Notes: generated by a model not told the origin, from the letters alone. Positions 9,262 through 18,575 are shown, numbered from the stretch's first letter. The stretch is DNA of 64,000 bases from Microcosmobacter mediterraneus (GCF_031846265.1 NZ_JAVRIA010000003.1:310001-374000); one strand, 5' to 3'. Translations and numbers: made by a program.

Positions 9262-11019
9262 ATGAAACATTTTTTTACTGCTTTTGCTTTAGTGTTTTTT
9301 TCAGTTGCAATAAGCTCAGCTCAAAATTTAAATAAAACATGGCAGTTTGATGCTATTGAAGATAACCAAGAAACCTCATTATTTTCTATTTCTGGAGACG
9401 ATTTTCTCTCCTTAAATAATGGAGAATTTGAATACAATCTTTCATCAAAAAATAATCTAAAAGCTCGAGGTGACTATATACATCAAAACAACCTTTTAGT
9501 ATTCTATTACGAGCAACCCAACGATACAATACGTCGCTATAAAATTTCTGAATTAACAGATTCTACTTTGGTTTTTAAAGAAAAGAATGTGACCTATAAG
9601 TTTAGAAATCAAAATGATAGATCTACATTATTAGTGTCAAGCTCTGAGACTTCAGAAAATACTATTATTCCAAGTGCTGGTTTTTCCATGCATAGTTTAT
9701 GGAGAGGAATTTTAGGTATGATAACACTCCTTTTCATTGCCTTTTTGTTTAGCAGCAATAGAAAAGCTATTAATTGGAAAACTGTTGGGATTGGACTCAC
9801 CTTTCAACTCATAATTGCAGTTGGTGTTTTAAAAGTAGATTTTGTAAAGACTGCTTTTGAATATGTTGGTAAAGGATTTATAGAATTACTAAAATTCACT
9901 CAAGCAGGAAGCCAATTCTTATTTGGTAATATGCTAAATATTGATTCTTTCGGATATATTTTTGCGTTTCAAGTTCTACCAACAATTATTTTCTTTTCCG
10001 CTCTTACTTCTGTACTATTTTACTTAGGAATTATTCAAAAAATAGTGAAAGGAATGGGCTGGTTATTAAGTAAAGTCTTAGGAATATCTGGTGCTGAAAG
10101 TTTAAGTGTTGCAGGTAATATTTTCTTAGGCCAAACTGAAGCACCTCTTCTGATTAAGGCTTATTTAGAAAAAATGAACAAGTCTGAGATTTTGCTAGTA
10201 ATGATTGGTGGAATGGCAACAGTAGCTGGTGCAGTATTAGCTGCTTACATTGGGTTTTTAGGTGGTAATGATCCAGATTTACAATTATTCTATGCAAAAC
10301 ATTTATTAGCTGCATCAGTTATGGCTGCACCTGGTGCTATTGTAATTTCTAAAATTCTCTTCCCTCAAACAGAAGAAGTCAATACAGATGTGTCAGTTTC
10401 TAAAGAAAAAATAGGTTCTAATATTTTAGAATCTATAGCTAATGGTACAACCGAAGGCTTAAAACTCGCTGTTAATGTTGGTGCTATGTTGCTAGTCTTT
10501 GTCGCTTTTATAGCTATGATCAATGGCATTCTTGGTGGAGTTGCAGGATTTGATGGTATAGTTATTGAAAAATTAAATATTAATTGGCACTTCACATCAT
10601 TAAATGAGGTTATTACTGCAAATACAACCTATGACAGCTTATCTTTAGAATTTATTCTTGGCTATACATTTGCACCTTTAATGTGGTTAATAGGGATTGC
10701 TAAAGAAGATATGGCATTAATGGGCCAATTATTAGGTATTAAATTGGCAGCTAGTGAGTTTATAGGATATATACAACTAGCTGACTTGAAAGATATAACT
10801 AACCCAGTTCATCTAAAGTATCAGAAATCAGTTATCATGGCAACTTATATGTTGTGTGGTTTTGCCAACTTTGCCTCTATTGGGATACAAATTGGAGGAA
10901 TCGGTTCTTTAGCTCCAGGACAACGAAAGCAACTCTCTAATTTTGGAATGAAAGCTTTAATTGGAGGAACAATTGCTTCTTTAATTTCTGCTACAATAGC
11001 AGGTATGATTATTGGCTAG
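9262..11019 (+). CDS. CNT-type nucleoside transporter with N-terminal lipocalin-like domain
   Basis: The 585-residue protein is longer than a standard concentrative nucleoside transporter (about 400). Residues 1-20 look like a signal peptide and about 22-125 form a beta-rich segment (TWQFDAIEDN, YEQPNDTIRRYKISEL) resembling lipocalin-like domains. The membrane part starts near residue 144 and carries the CNT hallmarks GAESLSVAGNIFLGQTEAPL and, near the C-terminus, GFANFASIGIQIGG. CNT proteins import nucleosides with Na+ or H+. It sits just upstream of thyA and the DHFR fusion, a nucleotide-metabolism context, but an intrinsic terminator separates it from thyA. The function of the extra domain is unknown. 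Confidence 0.86.
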   Translation: MKHFFTAFALVFFSVAISSAQNLNKTWQFDAIEDNQETSLFSISGDDFLSLNNGEFEYNLSSKNNLKARGDYIHQNNLLVFYYEQPNDTIRRYKISELTDSTLVFKEKNVTYKFRNQNDRSTLLVSSSETSENTIIPSAGFSMHSLWRGILGMITLLFIAFLFSSNRKAINWKTVGIGLTFQLIIAVGVLKVDFVKTAFEYVGKGFIELLKFTQAGSQFLFGNMLNIDSFGYIFAFQVLPTIIFFSALTSVLFYLGIIQKIVKGMGWLLSKVLGISGAESLSVAGNIFLGQTEAPLLIKAYLEKMNKSEILLVMIGGMATVAGAVLAAYIGFLGGNDPDLQLFYAKHLLAASVMAAPGAIVISKILFPQTEEVNTDVSVSKEKIGSNILESIANGTTEGLKLAVNVGAMLLVFVAFIAMINGILGGVAGFDGIVIEKLNINWHFTSLNEVITANTTYDSLSLEFILGYTFAPLMWLIGIAKEDMALMGQLLGIKLAASEFIGYIQLADLKDITNPVHLKYQKSVIMATYMLCGFANFASIGIQIGGIGSLAPGQRKQLSNFGMKALIGGTIASLISATIAGMIIG

Positions 11020-11084
11020 TGTCGAATCGCCACAGATATTTTATCTCACTCATGCCTTATTGGTTAATAACTTTTAATATCATT

Positions 11085-11118
11085 AAAGGCTATAAACATT
11101 TCTGTTTATGGCTTTTTT
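11085..11118 (+). terminator. Intrinsic terminator after nucleoside transporter gene
   Basis: AAAGGCTATAAACA (11085-11098) pairs with 11103-11116 over 14 positions (two G-U pairs) around a 4-base loop, with the right arm running into a TTTTTT stretch. It ends the transporter transcript. The ATG at 11108 lies inside the right arm, which argues against using it as the thyA start. Confidence 0.8.
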
Positions 11119-11152
11119 ATATTTTTATTTCCAGAAAATTGAAGTTGAATAT

Positions 11153-11977
11153 ATGAAGCAATACCACGACTTAGTAAAACACGTTTTAGCAGAAGGTAAT
11201 GAAAAAGGCGATCGAACAGGCACAGGAACAAAAAGTGTTTTTGGTTACCAAATGCGATTTGATTTAAGTGAAGGTTTCCCTATGGTAACTACCAAAAAAC
11301 TACACCTTAAATCAATAATTTATGAATTACTTTGGTTTTTAAAAGGTGATACTAATACAAAATATTTGACTGAAAATGGAGTGCGTATTTGGAACGAATG
11401 GGCAGATGAGAACGGAGATCTTGGTCCAGTTTATGGTCATCAATGGCGTAATTGGGCAAGTGAAGAGATCGACCAAATAAAAGAAGTTATTCAGACTCTA
11501 AAGAATAATCCAAATAGTAGAAGAATGTTGGTTTCCGCATGGAATCCATCTGTTTTACCAGATACCTCTAAATCATTTTCTGAAAATGTCGCAAATGGTA
11601 AGGCCGCTTTACCGCCTTGCCATGCGTTTTTTCAGTTTTATGTTGCCGATGGGAAATTATCTTGTCAACTCTATCAACGTAGTGCAGACATCTTTTTGGG
11701 AGTACCATTTAATATAGCTTCTTATGCGCTTTTTACTATGATGATGGCTCAAGTATGTGGTTATCAACCTGGTGATTTTGTACATACCTTTGGCGATGCA
11801 CATATTTACAGCAACCATATGGAACAATTAGAATTGCAACTTTCTAGAAATCCAAGACCACTACCTAAAATGATTTTGAATCCAGATGTAAAAGATATTT
11901 TTGATTTTACATTTGAAGACTTCACCTTAGTAGACTATAATCCACATCCTCATATTAAAGGAGTTGTAGCTGTTTAA
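11153..11977 (+). CDS. thyA: Thymidylate synthase
   Basis: With the start at 11153 the product (274 residues) begins MKQYHDLVKHVLAEG, as in other ThyA proteins (about 264). An in-frame ATG at 11108 would add 15 residues but lies within the terminator of the preceding gene. Catalytic Cys156 sits in LPPCHAFFQFYV; the dUMP/folate-binding segments RSADIFLGVPFNIASYA and GDAHIYSNH are intact. ThyA methylates dUMP to dTMP using methylene-tetrahydrofolate and releases dihydrofolate, which the DHFR domain encoded two genes downstream recycles. The next gene starts 7 bases after the stop. Confidence 0.96.
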   Translation: MKQYHDLVKHVLAEGNEKGDRTGTGTKSVFGYQMRFDLSEGFPMVTTKKLHLKSIIYELLWFLKGDTNTKYLTENGVRIWNEWADENGDLGPVYGHQWRNWASEEIDQIKEVIQTLKNNPNSRRMLVSAWNPSVLPDTSKSFSENVANGKAALPPCHAFFQFYVADGKLSCQLYQRSADIFLGVPFNIASYALFTMMMAQVCGYQPGDFVHTFGDAHIYSNHMEQLELQLSRNPRPLPKMILNPDVKDIFDFTFEDFTLVDYNPHPHIKGVVAV

Positions 11978-11984
11978 GTATTCT

Positions 11985-12467
11985 ATGAAAACAAATCTTA
12001 CATTAGTATTTATTCTGTTAATAATATTGAATATTAGTGGTCAAACAACTAAATCGTTACCAAAAATTAACTCGCTCCAACATGTTGAACAAGTACCAGT
12101 TTACAAAGGTTGTGACTCAACTAAAAGTAATGCTGAACTTAAAAAATGTATGAGCAATAAAATGTCTAGGCTCATTGGAAAATATTTTAATCAATCCTTA
12201 GCAGCAAACTTAGGTTTAAAACCTGGTGAAGTTAGAGTGTTAGTTATTTTTAAAATAAATACTGAAGGTATTCCAATTGATATAAGAGCAAGGGCACCTC
12301 ACAAAAAATTGGAAAAGGAAGCTATAAGAGTTGTAAAACTTATACCTAAATTTGATAGACCTGGACTTGTTGATGGAAAACCTGTAATTGTTCCATATTC
12401 TTTACCAATTAGAGTAGTAGTTCCCAAGCCTAAAAAGAAGCAAAAACATATATATGAAAAGCAATAA
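11985..12467 (+). CDS. Small exported protein with TonB C-terminal-like domain
   Basis: A 160-residue protein with an N-terminal signal sequence (LTLVFILLIILNISGQ). Residues about 75-150 match the TonB C-terminal beta-alpha-beta pattern (VRVLVIFKINTEGIPIDIRA, EAIRVVKLIPKFDRPGLVDGKPV, VPYSLPIRV). It lacks the Pro-rich spacer and the cytoplasmic-membrane helix of a true TonB, so it is a periplasmic or lipid-free relative rather than an ExbBD-linked transducer. It starts 7 bases after thyA, hence probably in the same transcript. A Lys-rich tail closes the protein. Role unknown. Confidence 0.7.
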   Translation: MKTNLTLVFILLIILNISGQTTKSLPKINSLQHVEQVPVYKGCDSTKSNAELKKCMSNKMSRLIGKYFNQSLAANLGLKPGEVRVLVIFKINTEGIPIDIRARAPHKKLEKEAIRVVKLIPKFDRPGLVDGKPVIVPYSLPIRVVVPKPKKKQKHIYEKQ

Positions 12468-12601
12468 AAAGTATCTTTAAACCTTAATATTTCCCTAGTT
12501 TATTTCCTTCTTATATATTCTTAAATAAATCCATTAACATAATATCTTTAAAACAATTCATTTTATTAAAAACCGTTATCTTTATATATAGATGTTAAGT
12601 T

Positions 12602-13519
12602 ATGTTCGGAAAGAAAAAAGAGACACCTCAAATAGATAAAGAGCAATTAGAGCTCATTGAAAATGCTCAAAAACGTATACGTCAAAAAAAGCGTTTATAT
12701 ATTCACTTTGTTATTTTTTTAATTGGAGCAGTATTTTTAATACTAGCACAAACTATTTTAGGTATAGGAAAAGACACTAAGCTTTTTGGCATAGAATGGT
12801 TTGTCTATGCTATACTCATCTGGTTGTTTTTATTTATATACCACTTTATCAATGTATTTATCACCAATAAATTCATGAATAAAGAATGGGAGAATCAACA
12901 AATTGAAAAACTCGTAGCTAAGCAAAGAAACCGAATAGACGAATTAAAAACCCAATTACAAAAAGAAGATAAGCATATTGCAGAAACTGAGGTTTATCAA
13001 GAAAAAATTAAAGCTAAAACTAGTCAGCAAAACTTAACTATTATTGTTGCTGCTGGAGAGAATAATGCAATCGGTAAAGACAACGACCTTATTTGGCACT
13101 TAAGTGAAGATTTAAAACGCTTTAAGCGTCTTACCTCTGGTCATCATATTATTATGGGTCGTAAAACTTTTGAAAGTTTTCCTAAGCCTTTACCTAATAG
13201 AACTCATGTAGTCATTACTCGTCAAATAGATTATAAAGTACCTGAAGGTGTTATTGTAGTAAACTCGTTAACTGACGCTATTGATGCTGTTAAATCTGAT
13301 AATCAACCGTTTATTATTGGTGGAGGTGAAATCTATAAACAAGCTATGCCTCTAGCTAATACATTAGAACTTACAAGAGTACATCACAGTTTTGAAGGTG
13401 CTGACACTTTTTTTCCTGAAATAGATAAAAGCCAATGGAAAGAAACAAGCAGAATATTCAATGCCATTGATGATAAACACGACTACGAGTTTTCATTTGT
13501 TAGTTATGTAAGAGCATAA
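12602..13519 (+). CDS. folA: 2TM-domain/dihydrofolate reductase fusion
   Basis: One continuous 305-residue frame joins two modules. Residues about 20-95 are a 2TM-type domain with hydrophobic helices YIHFVIFLIGAVFLILAQ and FVYAILIWLFLFIYHFIN. Residues about 96-142 form a charged, coiled-coil-like linker. Residues 144-305 are a full dihydrofolate reductase (NLTIIVAAGENN, IWHLSEDLKRFK, MGRKTFESFP, FIIGGGEIY), about 162 residues like free-standing FolA. No Met occurs at the junction, so separate translation from a start there is not obvious. DHFR reduces dihydrofolate, the by-product of ThyA encoded upstream. The fusion predicts an enzyme tethered to the inner membrane with its catalytic domain in the cytosol. 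Confidence 0.9.
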   Translation: MFGKKKETPQIDKEQLELIENAQKRIRQKKRLYIHFVIFLIGAVFLILAQTILGIGKDTKLFGIEWFVYAILIWLFLFIYHFINVFITNKFMNKEWENQQIEKLVAKQRNRIDELKTQLQKEDKHIAETEVYQEKIKAKTSQQNLTIIVAAGENNAIGKDNDLIWHLSEDLKRFKRLTSGHHIIMGRKTFESFPKPLPNRTHVVITRQIDYKVPEGVIVVNSLTDAIDAVKSDNQPFIIGGGEIYKQAMPLANTLELTRVHHSFEGADTFFPEIDKSQWKETSRIFNAIDDKHDYEFSFVSYVRA

Positions 13520-13555
13520 ATATTCTTATTTTTGCAGCACTAATTTAGAACACAC

Positions 13556-14449
13556 ATGAAAGCTTATATATTTCCTGGACAAGGTGCACAATTTACTGGA
13601 ATGGGTTTGGACTTATATGAATCTAATCCACAAGCTCAAGAGTTATTTGAAAACGCTAATGATATTCTTGGATTTCATATCACTGATGTGATGTTTGAAG
13701 GTACTCCTGAAGATCTTAAACAAACTAAAGTAACCCAACCTGCCATTTTTTTACATTCTGTAATTTTATCTAAAGTCTTAGGTGATTCATTTCAACCAGA
13801 TATGGTAGCTGGTCATTCTTTAGGAGAATTATCTGCACTTGTAGCTAATAATACTTTAACTTTTGAAGATGGTCTTAGATTAGTATCTAAACGTGCACAA
13901 GCTATGCAAAAAGCTTGCGAGCTTCAACCTAGTACTATGGCAGCTGTTTTAGGGCTTGATGATGATATAGTAGAAAAAATTTGTGGTATAACTAATGGTA
14001 TTGTAGTTGCTGCAAACTATAATTGTCCTGGTCAATTAGTAATTTCTGGTGAAGTAGATGCTATCAATCTAGCCTGTGAAGCTCTAAAAGAAAAAGGTGC
14101 ACGTAGAGCTTTAGTATTACCTGTTGGAGGTGCGTTTCACTCTCCACTAATGGAGCCTGCTAAAGAAGAATTAGCTGCTGCTATTGAAGCCACTACATTT
14201 AGCTCTCCAAGCTGTCCTGTATATCAAAATGTAACAGCTTCTGCAGTTATTAATCCAAACGAGATAAAAGCCAACCTTATTGCACAATTAACAGCACCTG
14301 TTCGTTGGACTCAGTCTGTTGAGCAGATGATTACTGATGGTGCCTCTCACTTTACTGAAGTTGGTCCTGGTAAAGTGTTACAAGGACTTGTAAGAAAAAT
14401 AAATAGAGAAGCTGAAACGTCTTCAGCTGTAATTAATTCTGAAGCCTAA
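13556..14449 (+). CDS. fabD: Malonyl-CoA:ACP transacylase
   Basis: A 297-residue protein of normal FabD length beginning MKAYIFPGQGAQFTGMG. The catalytic Ser88 lies in AGHSLGELSAL, the partner His in GGAFHSPLM, and YNCPGQLVISG is also typical. FabD moves malonyl groups from CoA to acyl carrier protein for fatty acid synthesis in the cytosol. A TATTTTTG element at 13527-13534 sits 21 bases before the start and may be its promoter, although the -33 TTG is poorly placed. lspA follows after 6 bases, so the two are likely co-transcribed. Confidence 0.95.
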   Translation: MKAYIFPGQGAQFTGMGLDLYESNPQAQELFENANDILGFHITDVMFEGTPEDLKQTKVTQPAIFLHSVILSKVLGDSFQPDMVAGHSLGELSALVANNTLTFEDGLRLVSKRAQAMQKACELQPSTMAAVLGLDDDIVEKICGITNGIVVAANYNCPGQLVISGEVDAINLACEALKEKGARRALVLPVGGAFHSPLMEPAKEELAAAIEATTFSSPSCPVYQNVTASAVINPNEIKANLIAQLTAPVRWTQSVEQMITDGASHFTEVGPGKVLQGLVRKINREAETSSAVINSEA

Positions 14450-14455
14450 ATTCAT

Positions 14456-14971
14456 ATGTTTCGATCTGTAAAAATAGTTCTACTCATAATCATTAATATT
14501 GCAGTAGATCAGGTTTCAAAAGTATTAGTAAGACGCAATTTTGACCTCAAAGAACAGCTAGCAATTCTTGGAGATATTCAAGGTGATGGTGCAAAATTTT
14601 TAATGTATTATGTTGAAAATAAAGGTGCTTTTTTAGGTATGGGAAGTGACATGAATGACACTTTAAGAATTATCTTTCTACTTATTCTACCTGTTTTGGT
14701 ATTAGGCTACGTTACCTATTATATCTTTAAAACTAAAGAATTAGATAAATGGAGTTTGTTTGCCTTTTGCTGCATCATTGGTGGAGGTATTGCTAATGTT
14801 TTTGATAGAATTGTTTTTGGAGAAGTCACAGATTTCTTTTACATCAGTCTAGGAGGCGTATTTAAAACAGGGATTTTTAATGTAGCAGATATGTCAGTGA
14901 CTACAGGGCTTATCATTCTTATTTTTAGTAATTTCTTTGGGAAGAAAAAGCAAACTGAGGTTACAACCTAA
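14456..14971 (+). CDS. lspA: Lipoprotein signal peptidase (signal peptidase II)
   Basis: A 171-residue inner-membrane protein with four hydrophobic helices and all LspA motifs: DQVSK near the N-terminus, YVENKGAFLG, GGGIANVFDR with Asp117, GEVTDFF, and FNVADM with Asp145. The two Asp residues are the catalytic dyad that removes signal peptides from diacylglyceryl-prolipoproteins. This fits the many lipobox proteins in the window. The loop between helices 1 and 2 is slightly long, as is common in Bacteroidota. The stop abuts the end of the convergent amidohydrolase gene with no intervening base. Confidence 0.95.
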   Translation: MFRSVKIVLLIIINIAVDQVSKVLVRRNFDLKEQLAILGDIQGDGAKFLMYYVENKGAFLGMGSDMNDTLRIIFLLILPVLVLGYVTYYIFKTKELDKWSLFAFCCIIGGGIANVFDRIVFGEVTDFFYISLGGVFKTGIFNVADMSVTTGLIILIFSNFFGKKKQTEVTT

Positions 14972-16249
14972 CTATTGCTTGTACACCTTACCTTCTTTCA
15001 TTACGAAAACCACATTTTCTAAAGTTGAAATATTTTGAGTTGGATCCTCGTTAACAGCTACAATATCTGCAATAAACCCTTCTTTAATTTGCCCTAAAGT
15101 ATCTTCCATTCCTAACAACATAGCATTAGTTATTGTGGCAGATTGTATGGCTTCAATAGCTGGCATTCCAGCATTAACCATATAACTAAACTCTTTACCA
15201 TTGTCACCATGGTAAAACACTGCTGCATCTGTACCAAAAGCAATACTAACATCAGCTTTATAAGCTCTTGCAAACATATCTTGAATTTTAGGCCCAATTT
15301 CTAGTGCTTTTGGCACTACTAATTCTGGATAGTAACCAGAGATTTTTGCTTTTTCACTTACAAACTTTCCTGCACTAATTGTTGGAACTAAGTAAACATC
15401 ATGCTCTTTCATAAGCTCCATAGTTTCGGCACTCATAAGTGTTCCATGTTCTATTGTTTTAACACCTCCTAATATAGCACGTTGCATACCTTCGTCGCCA
15501 TGCGCATGTGCTGCGACATGGAACCCATAATCTTTAGCAGTTTCGCATATAGCTTTAATCTCTTCTATAGTAAATTGAGAATTTTGTCCATTTTTAGCTT
15601 CGCTTAAAACGCCACCAGTAGCAGTGATTTTAATACAATCAGCTCCATTTTTATAACGTTGTCTTACGGCTTTTTTTGCATCCTCAACACCATTAATAAC
15701 GCCTTCTTTTGGTCCAGGATTACCTGTTAAACTTCGTTTTGCACCATTAGTAGGATCCGCATGACCACCAGTTGTGGCAATGGCTTTTTCGGCAGTAAAA
15801 ATTCGAGGTCCATTTATTTTCCCAGCATTGATAGCATTTCTTAATGATACATTAACTCCAGAACCACCTAAATCTCTAACCGTTGTAAAACCACTCATTA
15901 AAGTAATGTTTGCATACTTAACAGAGTTAAAAGCTACATCAGCTTCATTTAAAATATACTTTTGAACGTAGCGCTTTGGATTTGTTTCGTGCTCAATATG
16001 AACATGCATATCTATTAATCCAGGGAGCACAGTTTTTGATTTTAAATCAATGACAGTCGTATTACTAGATTCTGGTTTGGCGTATCCATCATTTACAGAT
16101 ACAATTTTGTTATCTAATACTATAATTGTTTTTTCAGTAAGTACTTCACCAGACTTAGTATCAACTATTTTACCACAATGTAAAAATGTGCTTTGTGCTA
16201 AAATAATTGTTGATATAAATACGAGAATAACAGATAAAAAAAATTTCAT
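14972..16249 (-). CDS. Secreted amidohydrolase (imidazolonepropionase/prolidase-like)
   Basis: The 425-residue protein has a signal peptide (MKFFLSVILVFISTIILAQ) and an amidohydrolase TIM-barrel. Metal-site residues are visible: HVH in LIDMHVHIEHE, the Lys of CIKITATGG, His residues in HVAAHAHGDEG and IEHG, and the Asp in FGTDAAVFYHG. The N- and C-terminal segments (VIDLKSKTVLPG, IADIVAVNEDP) make the usual small beta-sandwich. The group includes Xaa-Pro dipeptidases and N-acyl amino acid hydrolases; the substrate cannot be read from sequence. Periplasmic location is inferred. It is likely transcribed on its own, since galE upstream ends 20 bases before its start and could also read through. 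Confidence 0.85.
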   Translation of the reverse strand: MKFFLSVILVFISTIILAQSTFLHCGKIVDTKSGEVLTEKTIIVLDNKIVSVNDGYAKPESSNTTVIDLKSKTVLPGLIDMHVHIEHETNPKRYVQKYILNEADVAFNSVKYANITLMSGFTTVRDLGGSGVNVSLRNAINAGKINGPRIFTAEKAIATTGGHADPTNGAKRSLTGNPGPKEGVINGVEDAKKAVRQRYKNGADCIKITATGGVLSEAKNGQNSQFTIEEIKAICETAKDYGFHVAAHAHGDEGMQRAILGGVKTIEHGTLMSAETMELMKEHDVYLVPTISAGKFVSEKAKISGYYPELVVPKALEIGPKIQDMFARAYKADVSIAFGTDAAVFYHGDNGKEFSYMVNAGMPAIEAIQSATITNAMLLGMEDTLGQIKEGFIADIVAVNEDPTQNISTLENVVFVMKEGKVYKQ

Positions 16250-16269
16250 AATTTATGTATTTATAGTTG

Positions 16270-17283
16270 TTAGAGAGATTTCTCCCATTCCCAAGCTGCT
16301 TTCATAGCATCATCCAAAGATTGCTCTGTTTGCCAGCCCAAAATATATTTAGCTTTTTCTGTATCTGCAAAAGCCGAAACAACATCACCAGCCCTTCTAT
16401 CTACAATTTTATAGTTTAAAGTATTTCCTGAAACACGTTCAAAAGACTCTATAACTTCTAACACTGAACTACCTTTACCTGTTCCTAAATTAAAAAATTC
16501 GTAGTTATTAGTATTCTTAGATTGTAATAGTCTTTTTAAAGCTACAACATGAGCTTTAGCTAAATCAACTACATGGATATAATCTCTTATACAAGTTCCG
16601 TCTGGTGTTGGATAATCTCCACCAAACACAGATAACTCATCTCTTTTACCTATGGCAGTTTGCGTAATATATGGCACTAAATTTTGCGGAACTCCAAGCG
16701 GTAATTCGCCAATTTTAGCAGTTGGATGCGCTCCAATAGGATTAAAATAACGCAAGGATATTGCTTTAAATTTATCTGAAACCAAACATAAATCTTGAAT
16801 AATCTCTTCGCCAATTTGCTTGGTATTTCCATAAGGTGATAGTGCTTTTTTTACAGAAGCCTCTTCTGTTATAGGTAATTGATCAGCCTGACCATATACT
16901 GTACAAGAAGAACTAAATATAAAGTTCTGATGCTCAATTTTACTTAACTCTTTAAGAGTATAAACCAGTGTATTTAAATTATTCTCGTAATAGTGCAAAG
17001 GTATTTTCACACTTTCTCCTACTGCCTTGCTCGCTGCAAAGTGGATTATCCCTTTTAAATCTGAATATCTTTTAAAAAAAGAAATGACTTCAGTTTTATG
17101 CCTAAGATCTAATTCTTCAAATAAAGGCCTAACACCTGTAATAGATTCAATACCATCTAATACCGAAATTGAAGCGTTCGATAAATTATCAATAACAACA
17201 ACTTCAAAACCTTCATTTTGTAATTCTACAACAGTATGTGAACCTATAAAACCTAAGCCTCCTGTTACGAGTATTCTATCCAT
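16270..17283 (-). CDS. galE: UDP-glucose 4-epimerase
   Basis: A 337-residue extended short-chain dehydrogenase with the NAD-binding GGLGFIGSHT at its N-terminus, FSSSCTVYG, the catalytic pair in SPYGNTKQIGE (YxxxK), and RYFNPIGAHP plus GTCIRDYIHVVDLA, all typical of GalE. It interconverts UDP-glucose and UDP-galactose (or the N-acetyl forms) for surface polysaccharide. The start overlaps the 3' end of the DegT aminotransferase gene by 8 bp, so these form one transcript, pointing to sugar-nucleotide synthesis. Confidence 0.93.
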   Translation of the reverse strand: MDRILVTGGLGFIGSHTVVELQNEGFEVVVIDNLSNASISVLDGIESITGVRPLFEELDLRHKTEVISFFKRYSDLKGIIHFAASKAVGESVKIPLHYYENNLNTLVYTLKELSKIEHQNFIFSSSCTVYGQADQLPITEEASVKKALSPYGNTKQIGEEIIQDLCLVSDKFKAISLRYFNPIGAHPTAKIGELPLGVPQNLVPYITQTAIGKRDELSVFGGDYPTPDGTCIRDYIHVVDLAKAHVVALKRLLQSKNTNNYEFFNLGTGKGSSVLEVIESFERVSGNTLNYKIVDRRAGDVVSAFADTEKAKYILGWQTEQSLDDAMKAAWEWEKSL

Positions 17284-18433
17284 TTATAAATTGAATAACT
17301 TTTGAAGTTATATATTCTATTTGTTCATCGTCTAATTCGGTATGCATAGGTAATGAGATTACTTCTTTAACAAGAGCATTAGTAACTGTAAAATCATCTT
17401 CATTATAACGTTCATCTGCATAAGCTTTTTGCGCATGAAGTGGAATTGGATAATAAACACCACAAGGAATTCCGTTTTCATTAAGATATTTAGCTAATGC
17501 ATCTCTATCTATATTTTTAACTTTAAGTGTGTATTGATGATATACGTGGCAATCACATTGCTCGCATATGCTATTACAAGAAGAGCTAACGGTTACTGGA
17601 GTTTGAATATTAGTTTCGTTTTTAAATGCATCGTTATATCGTTTTGCTGCTCGTTGCCTTGCTTTTCCGTAAGTATATAAATGCACTAACTTGGCATTTA
17701 AAACTGCTGCTTGTATAGAGTCTAATCTAGAATTTACTCCAACAACATCATGGTGATATCGTTTATACATACCATGATTAACGATTCCTCTAATGGTATG
17801 AGCTAAATCATCATCATTAGTAAAAATGGCACCTCCATCGCCATAACATCCTAGATTTTTAGATGGAAAAAACGAAGTCGCTCCTACATGGCCAATTGTT
17901 CCTGCTTTCTTTTTAGTACCATCTGAGTACGTGTAATTTGCACCAATAGCCTGAGCATTATCTTCTATTACATATAAATTGTGTTCTTCTGCTATTTGCA
18001 TAATAGCCTCCATATTAGCACATTGACCAAATAAATGAACAGGAACTATAGCTTTTGTTTTTGGAGTAATGGCTTTTTTAACAGCTTCAATATTGATATT
18101 AAAAGTGTCTTTATCTACATCTACAAGCACAGGAGTTAAGCGTAATAGCGCAATAACCTCAACAGTTGCAGCAAAAGTGAAATCTGCGGTTATGACTTCA
18201 TCTCCTGGTTCTAAACCTAATCCCATCATGGCAATTTGTAAAGCATCTGTTCCATTTGCACATGGAATAACGTGTTTTACATTCAAATAATTTTCTAAGT
18301 TTTTTTGAAACTCATGAACCATAGGTCCATTTACAAAAGCTGCAGAATCTAATATATTATGGATTGCAGGATCTACTACATCCTTTATTTTTTGATATTG
18401 ACCTTGTAGGTCTACCATTTGAATTTTTTTCAT
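17276..18433 (-). CDS. DegT/DnrJ/EryC1/StrS sugar aminotransferase
   Basis: A 385-residue PLP enzyme. The Schiff-base Lys is in ATSFFPSKNLGCYGDGG, and ALFVNGP/GTDALQIAMMGLG and VHLFGQCANME are canonical for the DegT family. Members transfer an amino group from glutamate to 3- or 4-keto nucleotide sugars for lipopolysaccharide or glycan synthesis. The similarity pattern (PVHLFGQ, long loop with a CEQCDCH cluster near residue 295) is like WbpE/WlbC-type 3-aminotransferases, but the exact sugar is uncertain. The Cys-rich CNSICEQCDC loop is unusual and could bind metal. It is followed by galE and faces away from the Kdo transferase gene. Confidence 0.85.
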   Translation of the reverse strand: MKKIQMVDLQGQYQKIKDVVDPAIHNILDSAAFVNGPMVHEFQKNLENYLNVKHVIPCANGTDALQIAMMGLGLEPGDEVITADFTFAATVEVIALLRLTPVLVDVDKDTFNINIEAVKKAITPKTKAIVPVHLFGQCANMEAIMQIAEEHNLYVIEDNAQAIGANYTYSDGTKKKAGTIGHVGATSFFPSKNLGCYGDGGAIFTNDDDLAHTIRGIVNHGMYKRYHHDVVGVNSRLDSIQAAVLNAKLVHLYTYGKARQRAAKRYNDAFKNETNIQTPVTVSSSCNSICEQCDCHVYHQYTLKVKNIDRDALAKYLNENGIPCGVYYPIPLHAQKAYADERYNEDDFTVTNALVKEVISLPMHTELDDEQIEYITSKVIQFING

Positions 18434-18575
18434 GAAGACAATTTTATTCTTTTACTCAAGCATTGCAATGATTACGTGATTATAATACATCTGAGTAAAG
18501 CGAAAATACAAAAAATAGTGCTCTATTATTAATGCTTTAGCTAAAGAGATGTATTTTAGCAACAAAGACTAGACT

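Noticed and set aside
11108..11152. ATG 11108 as thyA start
   Set aside because: It lies in the right arm of the transporter gene's terminator and would add residues not found in ThyA; ATG 11153 fits the family.
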